Below are positions 46,296 through 55,069 of a DNA stretch of 64,000 bases, piece after piece; positions within the stretch are counted from its first letter, which is position 1; every line of letters begins with the position of its first letter. Source of the stretch: Aquimarina sediminis (GTDB lineage Bacteria; Bacteroidota; Bacteroidia; Flavobacteriales; Flavobacteriaceae); contig NZ_POYJ01000006.1 in assembly GCF_002895435.1 (NCBI RefSeq), positions 62,001-126,000 on the forward strand. The letters are read 5' to 3'. Position numbers and translations under genes: made by a program. Below the pieces are notes generated by a model that did no database searches, was not told the DNA's origin, and was given only the letters and a program-made list of their open reading frames with translations.

Positions 46296-48848
46296 TTACA
46301 GCAAAACCCTAAAAGTAACATTGGGTGTTACTCCTAAGGTAGATTTAATGATTTCCTGAGGAGTATTCTCTTGATTCAAAGAGTAATGATTATTGATTAT
46401 ATTCTTATTATTGGTAATATTCCATACAGATACTCCGGTGTGCGCTTTTACTTTTTTAGTTATATTAAAGTCATATACAGCAGAAAAATCTAATCTAAAG
46501 TATTCTTGTAAGCTACTACTATTTGCATTATTATAGTTAATTTGCTCATCGATAACCGGCATTGACTGCAACGGTCTTGTTGTTGGTAATCCAGAGTTCC
46601 AGTTAAGACCTGTTGAAATCTTAAAACCCAAAAATGAATAGGATCCCCCCCATGTTACAACATGTGCAACATCAATATTATTAGGAAATTTTTTCTCTAC
46701 AAAATCATTAAAATCATACTCATTATTTGCATATGAATAACTCAACCACGTACTGATATTTTCAAACCTCTTATTGATTAAAAGCTCCAATCCCTTTACA
46801 CTATAGTTTCCTATTGATTTTTTAAATTCATATTGATTTTGAAACCCCTGACTTTTTGCTGTTATCCCTTTTACAGTTTTATAATATCCTTCAGCGGTTA
46901 TTAACCATTTCTTCCGTTTATACTGTAATCCAACAGATGCCTGCTTGCTTTTTATTACAGGTATATCTACACCATTAGCCAAAACCCATCTTCGCTTTTC
47001 TATACCTAAAAAATCATTCTGAAAATTAATAATTTGAGACGTATTTTGATGCTTATACTCTCCTAGCACTTCTAAATGAATATACCTACCAAGTTTTTGA
47101 TTGTAATTGACTCTGGGTTCAATATAACTGGTATTAAGTTTATCATTATAGGTGTATCGTATGCCAAAACTAAAAAAGGTTGCTTTGTCCTCTGTTCTAT
47201 AATTTGCCTGAGAAAATACTCCATGAATTCTTGTAACTCTAGTTGTTTCTTCAATAAAAACTGGGCTATCTACATCGTTTAAATTAGTAATTCCAGTTTC
47301 TATAAATTGGTATCCGTTTTGAAGGGTAATATTTTTATTTAGGCTATAAAATGTATTTAATTTGGCACCTGTTTCTGATACCATATTTTTTTGTAAAAAT
47401 CGCTGTCCTTGTTCGAGATTTGCATTTATAGATTTTAATTCATAATCCGTTTCGTAGACCTGAAAAGAAGACCTAAGCTTCTCATTCCAATCTCTTTGAT
47501 ACCAAACTCCCCCTGCAATACTTCTTTGTTTAATACTGCTTTGTCGAGAAATAGGCTCTGAGTTTACCAAAGTACTTTCGGTAAAAATCAAATCATTATT
47601 TATTGCCAAAAAATTAACTCTAACCCTGTCTTTGTTCGAAACATCATAGTTCCACCTGAAAATAGCATCATAAAAGTCAAAATTAATATCTGAGTTTAAC
47701 GATTCCTGAACATTGGGATCTAATTCGCTACCCTGCGATATTCTATCAAAATACCTTGAATATGTAGGTGTTTCTATGAATTCGTTAATCGATTTTCTTG
47801 AAGAAATTTGTAGTGAAGAGTTTTTGCCTGTTGGAATATCTGCAAAAGCATCTGCATTTATCATATTTACTCCTACACTAGCAGAAAAATTAGTATTGAC
47901 CTCTTCCTCAGAATTCATTACTATTGTACCAGATACTCCATCAGTATACTCTACATTACTGCCATTTTTTATCAAAGTCGCTTTTGAAGTTATATTGGGG
48001 TTAAAAACAGAAATCAATCCAAAAAAATGCCCTGATTGATACATCTTTATCCCATCCCATAGAATCAAATTTTGATCATGTGTACCACCTCTAATATTTA
48101 TATTAGAAACCGTTTCATCTACACTTTGCACTCCAGGTAATGCTTGTATCGTTTGTAAAACATCGGCTTCAATAAGTCCAGGAAGAATCCCAAAATCTGA
48201 ATAATCTATTTTAAAACCTCCTTTATTTGTCTTACTTATTCCTTTTGTGATGTAATTTTTGAGAACTATCTCTTCCAAATCGATTATTTCTAATTCCATA
48301 GAGATAATCGGGCATTGATTATTTTGAAATAATTCAACCGAAAGAGTTAGGCTTTTATAACCAAAATAATCAATATTTATTTTTTCTCCTTCCCTAACAT
48401 TTAATTCAAAATACCCTCTCTCATCACTTATTACAGACATATCTCCACCAGATATGGTTGCTTCTTGAATTGGCTCTCCTGTAGCAGCTTTTTCAATTTT
48501 CCCACAAATTGTCAATAAAGTATTTCTTTTATTTATTGAAACAAAATTATTAGCGAGGATCGTAAAAACAAGACCAGTTTCTTTTTCAAGATAAGCTAGT
48601 GCTTCTTCAAATGTTTGGTCTTTTTGCGGAGGTACAACCTTTACATTTTCAATAATATCATTTGCATAGGTAAATTGAAAAGGGAATTGTTTTTCGATAT
48701 CAGAAATTATGGTGATCAGAAGTTGTTTTTCTTGCCTGTCTTGTGCATAAACTTCTATACAAAAATTAGAAAGCAACAAGACCACAAGGCCAATAGCTTT
48801 TATATCACTTTTTAAGTTTTTGAATTGTGATGTGGTTAGATGTGTCAA
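46296..48848 (-). CDS. TonB-dependent receptor with N-terminal STN signalling domain
   Basis: 850 residues. After the hydrophobic leader (IGLVVLLLSNFCIEVYAQ) comes an STN/secretin-like domain (about 45-110: FPFQFTYANDIIENVKVV, TFEEALAYLEKETGLVF), then a CarboxypepD_reg domain (ICGKIEKAATGEPIQEATI), a plug (VLQTIQALPGVQSV, NINIRGGTHDQN) and a beta-barrel. The STN domain marks a transducer that signals ligand occupancy to a FecR anti-sigma factor. Its 5' end overlaps the FecR gene by 44 bp, implying translational coupling. The ligand is unknown, and no SusD partner is adjacent. Confidence 0.92.
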   Translation of the reverse strand: MTHLTTSQFKNLKSDIKAIGLVVLLLSNFCIEVYAQDRQEKQLLITIISDIEKQFPFQFTYANDIIENVKVVPPQKDQTFEEALAYLEKETGLVFTILANNFVSINKRNTLLTICGKIEKAATGEPIQEATISGGDMSVISDERGYFELNVREGEKINIDYFGYKSLTLSVELFQNNQCPIISMELEIIDLEEIVLKNYITKGISKTNKGGFKIDYSDFGILPGLIEADVLQTIQALPGVQSVDETVSNINIRGGTHDQNLILWDGIKMYQSGHFFGLISVFNPNITSKATLIKNGSNVEYTDGVSGTIVMNSEEEVNTNFSASVGVNMINADAFADIPTGKNSSLQISSRKSINEFIETPTYSRYFDRISQGSELDPNVQESLNSDINFDFYDAIFRWNYDVSNKDRVRVNFLAINNDLIFTESTLVNSEPISRQSSIKQRSIAGGVWYQRDWNEKLRSSFQVYETDYELKSINANLEQGQRFLQKNMVSETGAKLNTFYSLNKNITLQNGYQFIETGITNLNDVDSPVFIEETTRVTRIHGVFSQANYRTEDKATFFSFGIRYTYNDKLNTSYIEPRVNYNQKLGRYIHLEVLGEYKHQNTSQIINFQNDFLGIEKRRWVLANGVDIPVIKSKQASVGLQYKRKKWLITAEGYYKTVKGITAKSQGFQNQYEFKKSIGNYSVKGLELLINKRFENISTWLSYSYANNEYDFNDFVEKKFPNNIDVAHVVTWGGSYSFLGFKISTGLNWNSGLPTTRPLQSMPVIDEQINYNNANSSSLQEYFRLDFSAVYDFNITKKVKAHTGVSVWNITNNKNIINNHYSLNQENTPQEIIKSTLGVTPNVTFRVLL

Positions 48849-49725
48849 TTGTATAGCTTAAGTCTAATGGTAAAGTTATAGAATTTAAACCATCTTGTAA
48901 ACTATTGTGTACAAAACCACCAGTAAAAATACGTTGAAGATCTATGTTATCAAAAGAAAACGTTACATCATATTGCCTCCTGAACTCTTCTATAACTTCT
49001 TTAAACGGAACACTTTTAAAACTACTTTTATTAGTAGTCCATGAAGGAAAAGAATTCAAATTCTTCTCAAATGATATTACATCGTTTACTACCTTAAAAG
49101 AGCTACCTGCCGGGATGTTTTTAGTATATCCGTTATTTTCTTTAGATACACTTACCAGCCCTTCAAAACAAGTAACTTCAAAATAGTTTTCTCGATTTTT
49201 CACATTAAACTGAGTACCAAGTACAGTGATATTACCAAAAGGCGTTACTACATCAAATCTATTTCCTTTGGACACTTTAAAAAATGCCTCTCCTTCAAGA
49301 TTAACCTTTCTTATTTTATCCCATCGATTTTTGTTATAACTAAGTGAAGACATCGAATTTAACATCACTTCAGAACCATCTGGAAGGTTTATAGCTATTT
49401 TTTCTCCTATTGAAGTATTAACAACTGTATCTTTTGACAAAAATAAAAGAGAGGTAATACCCAATATAACAATTACTGTAGCTGCAATTCTTAGCCATGA
49501 GTTATTTAGCCCTATACGTTTTGTTGTATTTTGCTTTTGAGTATGATGCTTTGAATAAACTTCATCCAAACCTTCAACATCATAAGTATCTGGGGCTTTG
49601 AATTGCTTAGCTCCTTGTAGCATTTTGATATGAAAATCATAATCATCTAATTCTTCAAAAGCTTTTTTTTCAACTTCTGTTAACTCATCTGCCAGCCACT
49701 TTTTTATTAGATACTCTTTATTCAT
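48805..49725 (-). CDS. FecR family anti-sigma factor
   Basis: 306 residues. Short cytoplasmic N-terminal part (LIKKWLADELTEVEKKAF), one membrane span (about 78-97, LRIAATVIVILGITSLLFL), the FecR domain (about 103-200: INLPDGSEVMLNSMSSLSY, VNLEGEAFFKVSK, FGNITVLGTQFNVK) and a C-terminal DUF4974/STN-like domain (VPFKEVIEEFRRQYDVTFSF). It holds the ECF sigma factor until the receptor signals. It lies between the sigma gene (61 bp upstream) and the receptor gene (overlapping). Confidence 0.93.
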   Translation of the reverse strand: MNKEYLIKKWLADELTEVEKKAFEELDDYDFHIKMLQGAKQFKAPDTYDVEGLDEVYSKHHTQKQNTTKRIGLNNSWLRIAATVIVILGITSLLFLSKDTVVNTSIGEKIAINLPDGSEVMLNSMSSLSYNKNRWDKIRKVNLEGEAFFKVSKGNRFDVVTPFGNITVLGTQFNVKNRENYFEVTCFEGLVSVSKENNGYTKNIPAGSSFKVVNDVISFEKNLNSFPSWTTNKSSFKSVPFKEVIEEFRRQYDVTFSFDNIDLQRIFTGGFVHNSLQDGLNSITLPLDLSYTIDTSNHITIQKLKK

Positions 49726-49786
49726 TTTCTAGTCTTTCTTTAATAGTATAACAACTTAGAAACTGTTTTCCCTTTTATATTTTGAT

Positions 49787-50305
49787 TTATTTTAGTTCTC
49801 CAATTGATTTTTTTAAGTTATTATATGCCATATACACCCTATTCTCAATTGCTTTACGTGTAGTCCCAAGCATCTCTGCTATCTCTGCCTGTTTTTTTCC
49901 TTCAACTTTATTTAGCAAGAAAGCAACTCTCTGATCTTCTGTCAAAAGACTTAGTGCTTTTTGATATTTTTTCAGAAATTCCTTTTCCTCAAGAACAAAT
50001 TCTGGAGATTCATTGGTATATTCTTTTGGTTTGATTTTTTTATACTTTAAAACTACCTTTTGATGCTTTATTTCATTAAGCATCATATTACTAGCTACTT
50101 TAAACAAAAACCCTTTAGCACTATCGGGGGGCACTTCTTTACATTTATCTAATAATTTCACAAAAGCATCCTGTACCTTATCTCTTGGATCACAAGACTC
50201 GCCAAACTTATAGTAAAGGTATTTAAGTAAATCATGTGAATACTCCCTATAGATCACAGAAAAAATATTATCATCACAAACATTCTTATGTAATTTTTCG
50301 GGCAT
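49787..50305 (-). CDS. ECF RNA polymerase sigma factor (FecI-like)
   Basis: 172 residues. Region 2 (FSVIYREYSHDLLKYLYYKF, DPRDKVQDAFVKLLD) and region 4 (LLTEDQRVAFLLNKVEGKKQAEIAEMLGTTRKAIENRV) with its helix-turn-helix are both present; region 1.1 is missing, as in ECF sigmas. It directs polymerase to promoters released by the FecR partner. It is the first gene of a minus-strand operon, sigma-FecR-receptor, divergent by 103 bp from a lipoprotein gene whose upstream element is repeated at a second lipoprotein. Confidence 0.93.
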   Translation of the reverse strand: MPEKLHKNVCDDNIFSVIYREYSHDLLKYLYYKFGESCDPRDKVQDAFVKLLDKCKEVPPDSAKGFLFKVASNMMLNEIKHQKVVLKYKKIKPKEYTNESPEFVLEEKEFLKKYQKALSLLTEDQRVAFLLNKVEGKKQAEIAEMLGTTRKAIENRVYMAYNNLKKSIGELK

Positions 50306-50350
50306 GAAAAGTTTCTTTTTTTAGTAAATGTAAAAAAATACAGAATAAAT

Positions 50351-50382
50351 AAAGGGATTTTTAAACGTTAGTTGTTTTTATA
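50351..50382 (+). promoter_or_regulatory. Duplicated 32-bp upstream element, copy 1
   Basis: The element (AAAGGGATTTTTAAAC at its left end, GTTGTTTTTATA at its right) ends 26 bp before the lipoprotein ATG at 50409. Copy 2 at 51888-51919 matches 31 of 32 bases. It is a probable ECF-sigma-dependent promoter; that link is inferred. Confidence 0.6.
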
Positions 50383-50408
50383 TCATAAGACACGACGAAA
50401 ATAAACCT

Positions 50409-51473
50409 ATGAAAAATCAAAAGATTTTTAATCTACTTCTTATACCCGTGATTACAATAATCATTTTATTTTCTTGCCGAAATGATTCTGATATCCACAT
50501 AAAGGCTCCTGCTGAGCAAATTCTTAAATCCAATTCGAAGGTAGCAAACTTAATATCAAAGATTTCTATGAATGATGGATCTATAGATAATATAATTGAC
50601 AAGTTAACTTGCTCGACTATAAAATTACCAGTTACTTTGATTGTAAATGGATCTGAAGAGATTATTAACATCCCAAAGGATTTTAGAATCATTAAGCATA
50701 TTTTTATGGAATTTGATAATGATGTCGACAAATTGGATATTATTTTTCCTATAACCCTTATTTCAAATGATTTTTCTGAAACTATCATTGAAAATAACAA
50801 CCAATTAAAAGAACTAACTAAAAATTGTAGCAACAATGATGGAAGTGATGATGAAGATATCGAATGTATTGATTTTCAATATCCATTTTCAGTTTCGGCT
50901 TTTAACTTTAATAACGAGTTAATTGACACGTATATCTTAAATTCAGATAAAGAGTTTTATCAATTTATCCAAAGTCTTGACCCAAAAGATATCGCAAATA
51001 TAGACTTTCCTATTACAGTAGTACTTTCTGATGGTACAGAAATCAGCATTGTTGATCTTGAAGATCTCGAAAACAATATTGAAAAGGCAAAAAATGATTG
51101 TGATGAAAACGATCTTACAGAAGAATACTTCACACAGGTTATCATCAATAAAACTTTAAAAATACAGAAGTACAAAGACAATCAAAATAATGAAACTAAC
51201 AATTATTTAGATTACATATTTGATTTCTCTGAAGATGGTACTGTTATAACAACCAATAACAGTGACAGCAGTATTACCAATGGCACATGGTCTATATCTA
51301 CAAAAGCAGAAGGTGGATTAGACATATCTCTTGATTTTAACAATGAAGAACCTTTACACAAATTAAACCGTAAATGGAATGTTAAACAAATAAAAAACAC
51401 CCGAATAATGCTTGAGTATAGCAAAGAACAAGGTATCAGTAAAGATGAATTGTTTTTTGAGCAGATGAGATAA
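50409..51473 (+). CDS. Lipoprotein with repeated beta units and lipocalin-like C-terminus (copy 1)
   Basis: 354 residues. Lipobox with Cys23 (IILFSC), then RNDSD. SMNDGSIDNII (about 53-63) is shared with copy 2. Four related strand-loop-strand units follow: IKLPVTLIVNGSEEIINI, FPITLISNDFSETII, YPFSVSAFNFNNELID, and DFPITVVLSDGTEISIVD. The last about 100 residues (QKYKDN, TNGTWSI, WNVKQIKNTRIML) resemble a lipocalin-like beta-barrel. The protein family is widespread but unnamed, as far as recognisable. It is divergent from the ECF sigma/FecR/receptor operon, so a surface ligand-binding role with that receptor is plausible. Confidence 0.8.
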   Translation: MKNQKIFNLLLIPVITIIILFSCRNDSDIHIKAPAEQILKSNSKVANLISKISMNDGSIDNIIDKLTCSTIKLPVTLIVNGSEEIINIPKDFRIIKHIFMEFDNDVDKLDIIFPITLISNDFSETIIENNNQLKELTKNCSNNDGSDDEDIECIDFQYPFSVSAFNFNNELIDTYILNSDKEFYQFIQSLDPKDIANIDFPITVVLSDGTEISIVDLEDLENNIEKAKNDCDENDLTEEYFTQVIINKTLKIQKYKDNQNNETNNYLDYIFDFSEDGTVITTNNSDSSITNGTWSISTKAEGGLDISLDFNNEEPLHKLNRKWNVKQIKNTRIMLEYSKEQGISKDELFFEQMR

Positions 51474-51503
51474 ATTCGGATTCAATAAATAAATCCCAAA
51501 ATT

Positions 51504-51617
51504 ATGAGAAATCTTTTTAAAATAATTCCTACACACAAAATCTTAATTTATATCATTCTAATGATAGTATATTGTGTGCTATTGTTTATGATTTCTTTCA
51601 AATTAACAATCATTTAA
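51504..51617 (+). CDS. Tiny single-span membrane protein (copy 1), 37 residues
   Basis: An ORF of 37 codons, 30 bp after the lipoprotein stop. MRNLFKIIPTHK is a basic N-terminus, followed by one hydrophobic span (ILIYIILMIVYCVLLFMIS). Its core KILI..L.I.YC...L matches the equally placed 30-residue ORF after lipoprotein copy 2, which argues that both are real genes. It probably sits in the inner membrane; function unknown. Confidence 0.65.
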   Translation: MRNLFKIIPTHKILIYIILMIVYCVLLFMISFKLTII

Positions 51618-51887
51618 ATGTAAATAAAAAAAATAACTAGTGTTTGGAACACAGTATACATAAACCTCTGAAAAATAGATTAAATTTCTCATACGTAATA
51701 TTATTATTCTAGGACATCAGGGGTTTATTTTAAAGTTTTGTTTTTAGTAGTAAAGAAGGGGTCATCAGGTAAAAGATGGTCTCTTTTTTTTATATAATTT
51801 TATAAACTATAATTTACCCATGACTATTGCAATTTACCTTTAAGAAATTCAAAACATTAGATATAAATAAAAAAAAATAAAATATTT
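51618..51887. other. Intergenic spacer between the two lipoprotein cassettes
   Basis: About 270 bp of AT-rich sequence with no open frame of interest. It contains the terminator at 51755-51791. The remainder separates cassette 1 from the upstream element of cassette 2. Confidence 0.6.
51755..51791 (+). terminator. Terminator of cassette 1
   Basis: ggggtcatc (51758-51766) pairs with gatggtctc (51775-51783), with G-T wobbles, followed by seven T. Confidence 0.6.
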
Positions 51888-51919
51888 AAAGGGATTTTTA
51901 AAAGTTAGTTGTTTTTATA
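51888..51919 (+). promoter_or_regulatory. Duplicated 32-bp upstream element, copy 2
   Basis: Identical to 50351-50382 except one base (A for C), ending 25 bp before the ATG at 51945. The conserved sequence and distance point to a shared promoter or operator. Confidence 0.6.
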
Positions 51920-51944
51920 ATACAAGGTTTTCTAAAACATCAAT

Positions 51945-53000
51945 ATGAACACATCAAAAAGCAATATTTTATTTTTTTTGCCCCTAGTAGTTATGATGAT
52001 CGCTTTATCATCTTGCAGAAACGAATCTGACTTGATCGTTGAGGCAGATGAAAATCAAGTCATTAAACCTGATTCAAAAATAGCCAGTTTGATGTCTAAG
52101 GTTTCTATGAATGATGGATCTATAGATAATATAATAGATAATTCTACATGTTTTACAGTAAAATTACCTATTACTGTTATTGCCAATGGATCAGAAGTAT
52201 TGGTTAGTTCTGTTGCAGATTTTCAAGTGATTGAAGACATTTTTATGGAATTTGACAATGATATTGATGAATTAGAAATTATTTACCCTGTAACGCTTAT
52301 TTTAATGGATTACACAGAAATTTCTGTGGAAAACGAAACCGAGTTAGAAAACATAAATAACAGCTGCAGTCCTACAGATGAAAACCTTGAATGTATAGAC
52401 TTTAAGTACCCTTTCTCGGTTTCGGTTTTTGATTCTGAAAGTGAACTTATACAAGTACTATCTTTTAATAATGATAAAGAACTTTTTTTATTTCTTAAAA
52501 ATTTAAAAGAAGAAGATATTACTAGTATAAAATTTCCTATCACAGTTATTTTTTCTGACGATACAGAAATTATAGTAAATGACATAGACAATTTACAACA
52601 GATTATTGAAGATACTATAGATGATTGTAACGATGGAGATACCACTACCGATTTGTTTGCACAAACAATTATTAATGGCAGTTGGGAGGTTCAAAAATAC
52701 AAGGACAATCAAAGTAATGAGACTAAAAATTATAAAGATTTCATCTTCACTTTCTTAGAAAATGGCTCCATATCAGTTGAAAACACTTCTACCAATGAAA
52801 TAACAACTGGAAGCTGGTCCACGATCACTCTTGCTGATGGAACTATAAATGCAAACCTAGATTTTGGAACACAACCTCCATTAGATAAGCTTAATAAAAG
52901 TAATTGGAATGTTAAAAAGGTACAGGATAATAGAATTATGTTAGATGAAAAAGATAATGACGGAATCAGCAAAGACGAGCTATTCTTCAAAAAATTATAA
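51945..53000 (+). CDS. Lipoprotein with repeated beta units and lipocalin-like C-terminus (copy 2)
   Basis: 351 residues. Lipobox with Cys24 (ALSSC). It shares SMNDGSIDNII, the four FPITV...-type units (KLPITVIANGSEVLV, YPVTLILMDYTEISV, YPFSVSVFDSESEL, FPITVIFSDDTEIIV) and the lipocalin-like end (QKYKDNQSNETKNYKDF, TTGSWST, WNVKKVQDNRIML) with the lipoprotein at 50409. It is strongly acidic. It is a tandem paralogue with its own copy of the upstream element and its own trailing membrane peptide. It is probably a cell-surface lipoprotein; ligand unknown. Confidence 0.8.
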   Translation: MNTSKSNILFFLPLVVMMIALSSCRNESDLIVEADENQVIKPDSKIASLMSKVSMNDGSIDNIIDNSTCFTVKLPITVIANGSEVLVSSVADFQVIEDIFMEFDNDIDELEIIYPVTLILMDYTEISVENETELENINNSCSPTDENLECIDFKYPFSVSVFDSESELIQVLSFNNDKELFLFLKNLKEEDITSIKFPITVIFSDDTEIIVNDIDNLQQIIEDTIDDCNDGDTTTDLFAQTIINGSWEVQKYKDNQSNETKNYKDFIFTFLENGSISVENTSTNEITTGSWSTITLADGTINANLDFGTQPPLDKLNKSNWNVKKVQDNRIMLDEKDNDGISKDELFFKKL

Positions 53001-53038
53001 CGCAATAATAAAAGGGTCCCAAACAAAATTATAGAGCT

Positions 53039-53131
53039 ATGGTTTTAAAAAATAAAATATTAATCGGAGGAGTTTTAATAATTACGTACTGTATTTTTTT
53101 GACTTATATTTTTTTAAGTAAAATTCAATAA
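53039..53131 (+). CDS. Tiny single-span membrane protein (copy 2), 30 residues
   Basis: An ORF of 30 codons, 38 bp after the lipoprotein stop: MVLKNKILIGGVLIITYCIF followed by LTYIFLSKIQ. It is almost entirely one hydrophobic span with basic ends. KILI..xLxIxYC is shared with the 37-residue ORF at 51504. A terminator follows at 53233. Function unknown. Confidence 0.65.
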   Translation: MVLKNKILIGGVLIITYCIFLTYIFLSKIQ

Positions 53132-53232
53132 CAAATTATAAATGGGAAATAATTGTATTGAAATACAGTAACAGTTTTATAACTCGTTGAAGAAGGGGAG
53201 GTATAGCCGAAAACACTGCTAAACCTTAAATT

Positions 53233-53276
53233 ACCTCTAAAAATAGCTACATATTTTTAGAGGTTTTCTTTTTTAA
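53233..53276 (+). terminator. Rho-independent terminator of cassette 2
   Basis: acctctaaaaat (53233-53244) pairs exactly with atttttagaggt (53253-53264), followed by a T-rich run. It lies between convergent genes. Confidence 0.85.
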
Positions 53277-53294
53277 CATTTTGTATTTCCAAGA

Positions 53295-54971
53295 CTATTT
53301 GTACAGGGTAGGTATTTTTCTTTCTTTTGTAGCTTTTTCATACGCATACGCCAATTGTAGCAATTTAGATTCAGAAAAAGGCTTAGCTATAAAAGTAAGC
53401 CCCCTTGGTTCTCCTTGCTCAGTATACCCCATAGGAACAGTAATCGCAGGATATTTTGCAACAGCCGCATACCCAGCATGATAATTATTTATAGATAATA
53501 CTGCATCCAATTGAAGATTATCCAAATACGAATCAAAATACTTGCGAGCTATCACCTTTAGATTCTCTTTTATAACGTTCAATTCTTTTGCACTAGTACT
53601 ATCTGAAACAATACCATGAAATAATTGCTGACCATATGGGATTCTTATCAATGTGTCTTCTAAGTTAAAAGCGATCACATCTTCTATACCTTTGATAGTG
53701 ACATCATTCCCTGCTTGGGTATTAATATAATCCGGAAGATCATTTCTCATATCTATATTCAAGATATTTAGAAAACCTGGTAATTGCTCTTGCTCAGGTT
53801 CAATTTCTACAATCACTCCTCCTGATTTACTTATTTTTTCAACAGCTATTTTATAAACAGAATCTTCCAAAAGTCCTTTAATTACTCCAAAGCGTTTTTC
53901 TTTTAATGATCCCTTCTTCAGCTCGGTTACAAAATTTTCTTGTACAGCTACAGATACCGAATCATTTTTGTCTACACCAATTATTGCGTCTAGTAAGATT
54001 GCATTATCTATCACATTTTTCGTCATAGGTCCCGGAGTGTCTAAGGTACTCGAAATTGGAACAATACCGGTTCTACTCAACACCCCAATTGTTGGCTTCA
54101 ACCCTACCACAGAATTTTGACTAGAAGGTGACAAAATAGAACCACTGGTTTCTGTACCTATTGATGCAACACAAAAGTTTACAGCTACTGTCACTCCACT
54201 CCCAGAACTTGATCCACCAGTTTCAAAAATCATTCTACCATAAGGATTAAGTGTTTGCCCCCCTATAGCACTATAACCAACCGGGCAACCTGAACATAAA
54301 AAATACGCCCATTCACTCAAGTTTGCTTTGCCTAGAATTAATGCCTTTTTATTCAATAGTTGCTCTGTAATAAAGGCATTTTTGGCATTATTATCCTCTA
54401 AAGCAATTGCTCCAGCGGTTGTATTCATCCATTCTGTTCCAATATTATCTTTTAACAAAACTGGCATTCCGTATACCGAGTATATATTTATATTTTTTTT
54501 ATCAATTTTATCCAATACTCTGGCTTGTTCGACTACCTTAGGATTAAGAGAAATTACAGAATTTAGCGATAAGCTATTATCACTTTCATACTTTCTAATA
54601 CGATAGATATAAAAAAGAGTAAGCTCTTCATAGGTTAATTTACCATCTTTTATATTTTGTTGAATGGTAGGTATATTTTGCTCGAGAATAAGATCTTTTA
54701 ACTCATTATAATTCTCTTCCGAAAAAAATCTAAGTTCGGTTTCTAATGCTTTCCAAATACTATTCTTATCCAACACCTTAGAATTCACTAATTTTAGATG
54801 CATTCTAGTGTTTTCAAGCCTTTGCGTAGCGGCAAGGTCTTCTGTTTCATCATAGGGCTGCCAAACTACTTTAGGCTGAATCTCTGAATTCTGATTTGTA
54901 TGTGTTTCTTTTTGTTTTTTACATGAAATAAAAAGAAATATCAAAACCAAAAGACTAAGTGTTTTTCTCAT
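53295..54971 (-). CDS. Lipoprotein amidase family protein
   Basis: 558 residues. Lipobox LFISC (Cys about 17), so envelope-anchored. Amidase-signature triad: Lys in PVLLKDNIG, Ser in GGSSSGSGVTVA and the nucleophile Ser in GTETSGSILSPS. The family hydrolyses amide bonds in small molecules or short peptides. The signature is followed by NSVVGLKPT and DTPGPMTK, as in many secreted Bacteroidota amidases. It converges with lipoprotein cassette 2 and lies 98 bp downstream of ftsY, beyond the ftsY terminator. Confidence 0.92.
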   Translation of the reverse strand: MRKTLSLLVLIFLFISCKKQKETHTNQNSEIQPKVVWQPYDETEDLAATQRLENTRMHLKLVNSKVLDKNSIWKALETELRFFSEENYNELKDLILEQNIPTIQQNIKDGKLTYEELTLFYIYRIRKYESDNSLSLNSVISLNPKVVEQARVLDKIDKKNINIYSVYGMPVLLKDNIGTEWMNTTAGAIALEDNNAKNAFITEQLLNKKALILGKANLSEWAYFLCSGCPVGYSAIGGQTLNPYGRMIFETGGSSSGSGVTVAVNFCVASIGTETSGSILSPSSQNSVVGLKPTIGVLSRTGIVPISSTLDTPGPMTKNVIDNAILLDAIIGVDKNDSVSVAVQENFVTELKKGSLKEKRFGVIKGLLEDSVYKIAVEKISKSGGVIVEIEPEQEQLPGFLNILNIDMRNDLPDYINTQAGNDVTIKGIEDVIAFNLEDTLIRIPYGQQLFHGIVSDSTSAKELNVIKENLKVIARKYFDSYLDNLQLDAVLSINNYHAGYAAVAKYPAITVPMGYTEQGEPRGLTFIAKPFSESKLLQLAYAYEKATKERKIPTLYK

Positions 54972-55011
54972 AATAGTATGTTTTTAAATACTTTGCAGCT
55001 GCTGAAAGTAT

Positions 55012-55048
55012 AAAAAAAGGTGTTGAGAATAATTCTCAACACCTTTTT
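55012..55048 (-). terminator. Rho-independent terminator of ftsY
   Basis: The stem ggtgttgaga and tctcaacacc is flanked by A and T runs on both sides, so it can act in both directions; on the minus strand it is about 22 bp after the ftsY stop. Confidence 0.9.
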
Positions 55049-55069
55049 TTAACAATTCTATAACAAATG

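Noticed and set aside
53281..53481. Plus-strand frame of 66 codons
   Set aside because: Antisense to the C-terminus of the amidase gene and starts next to the terminator.
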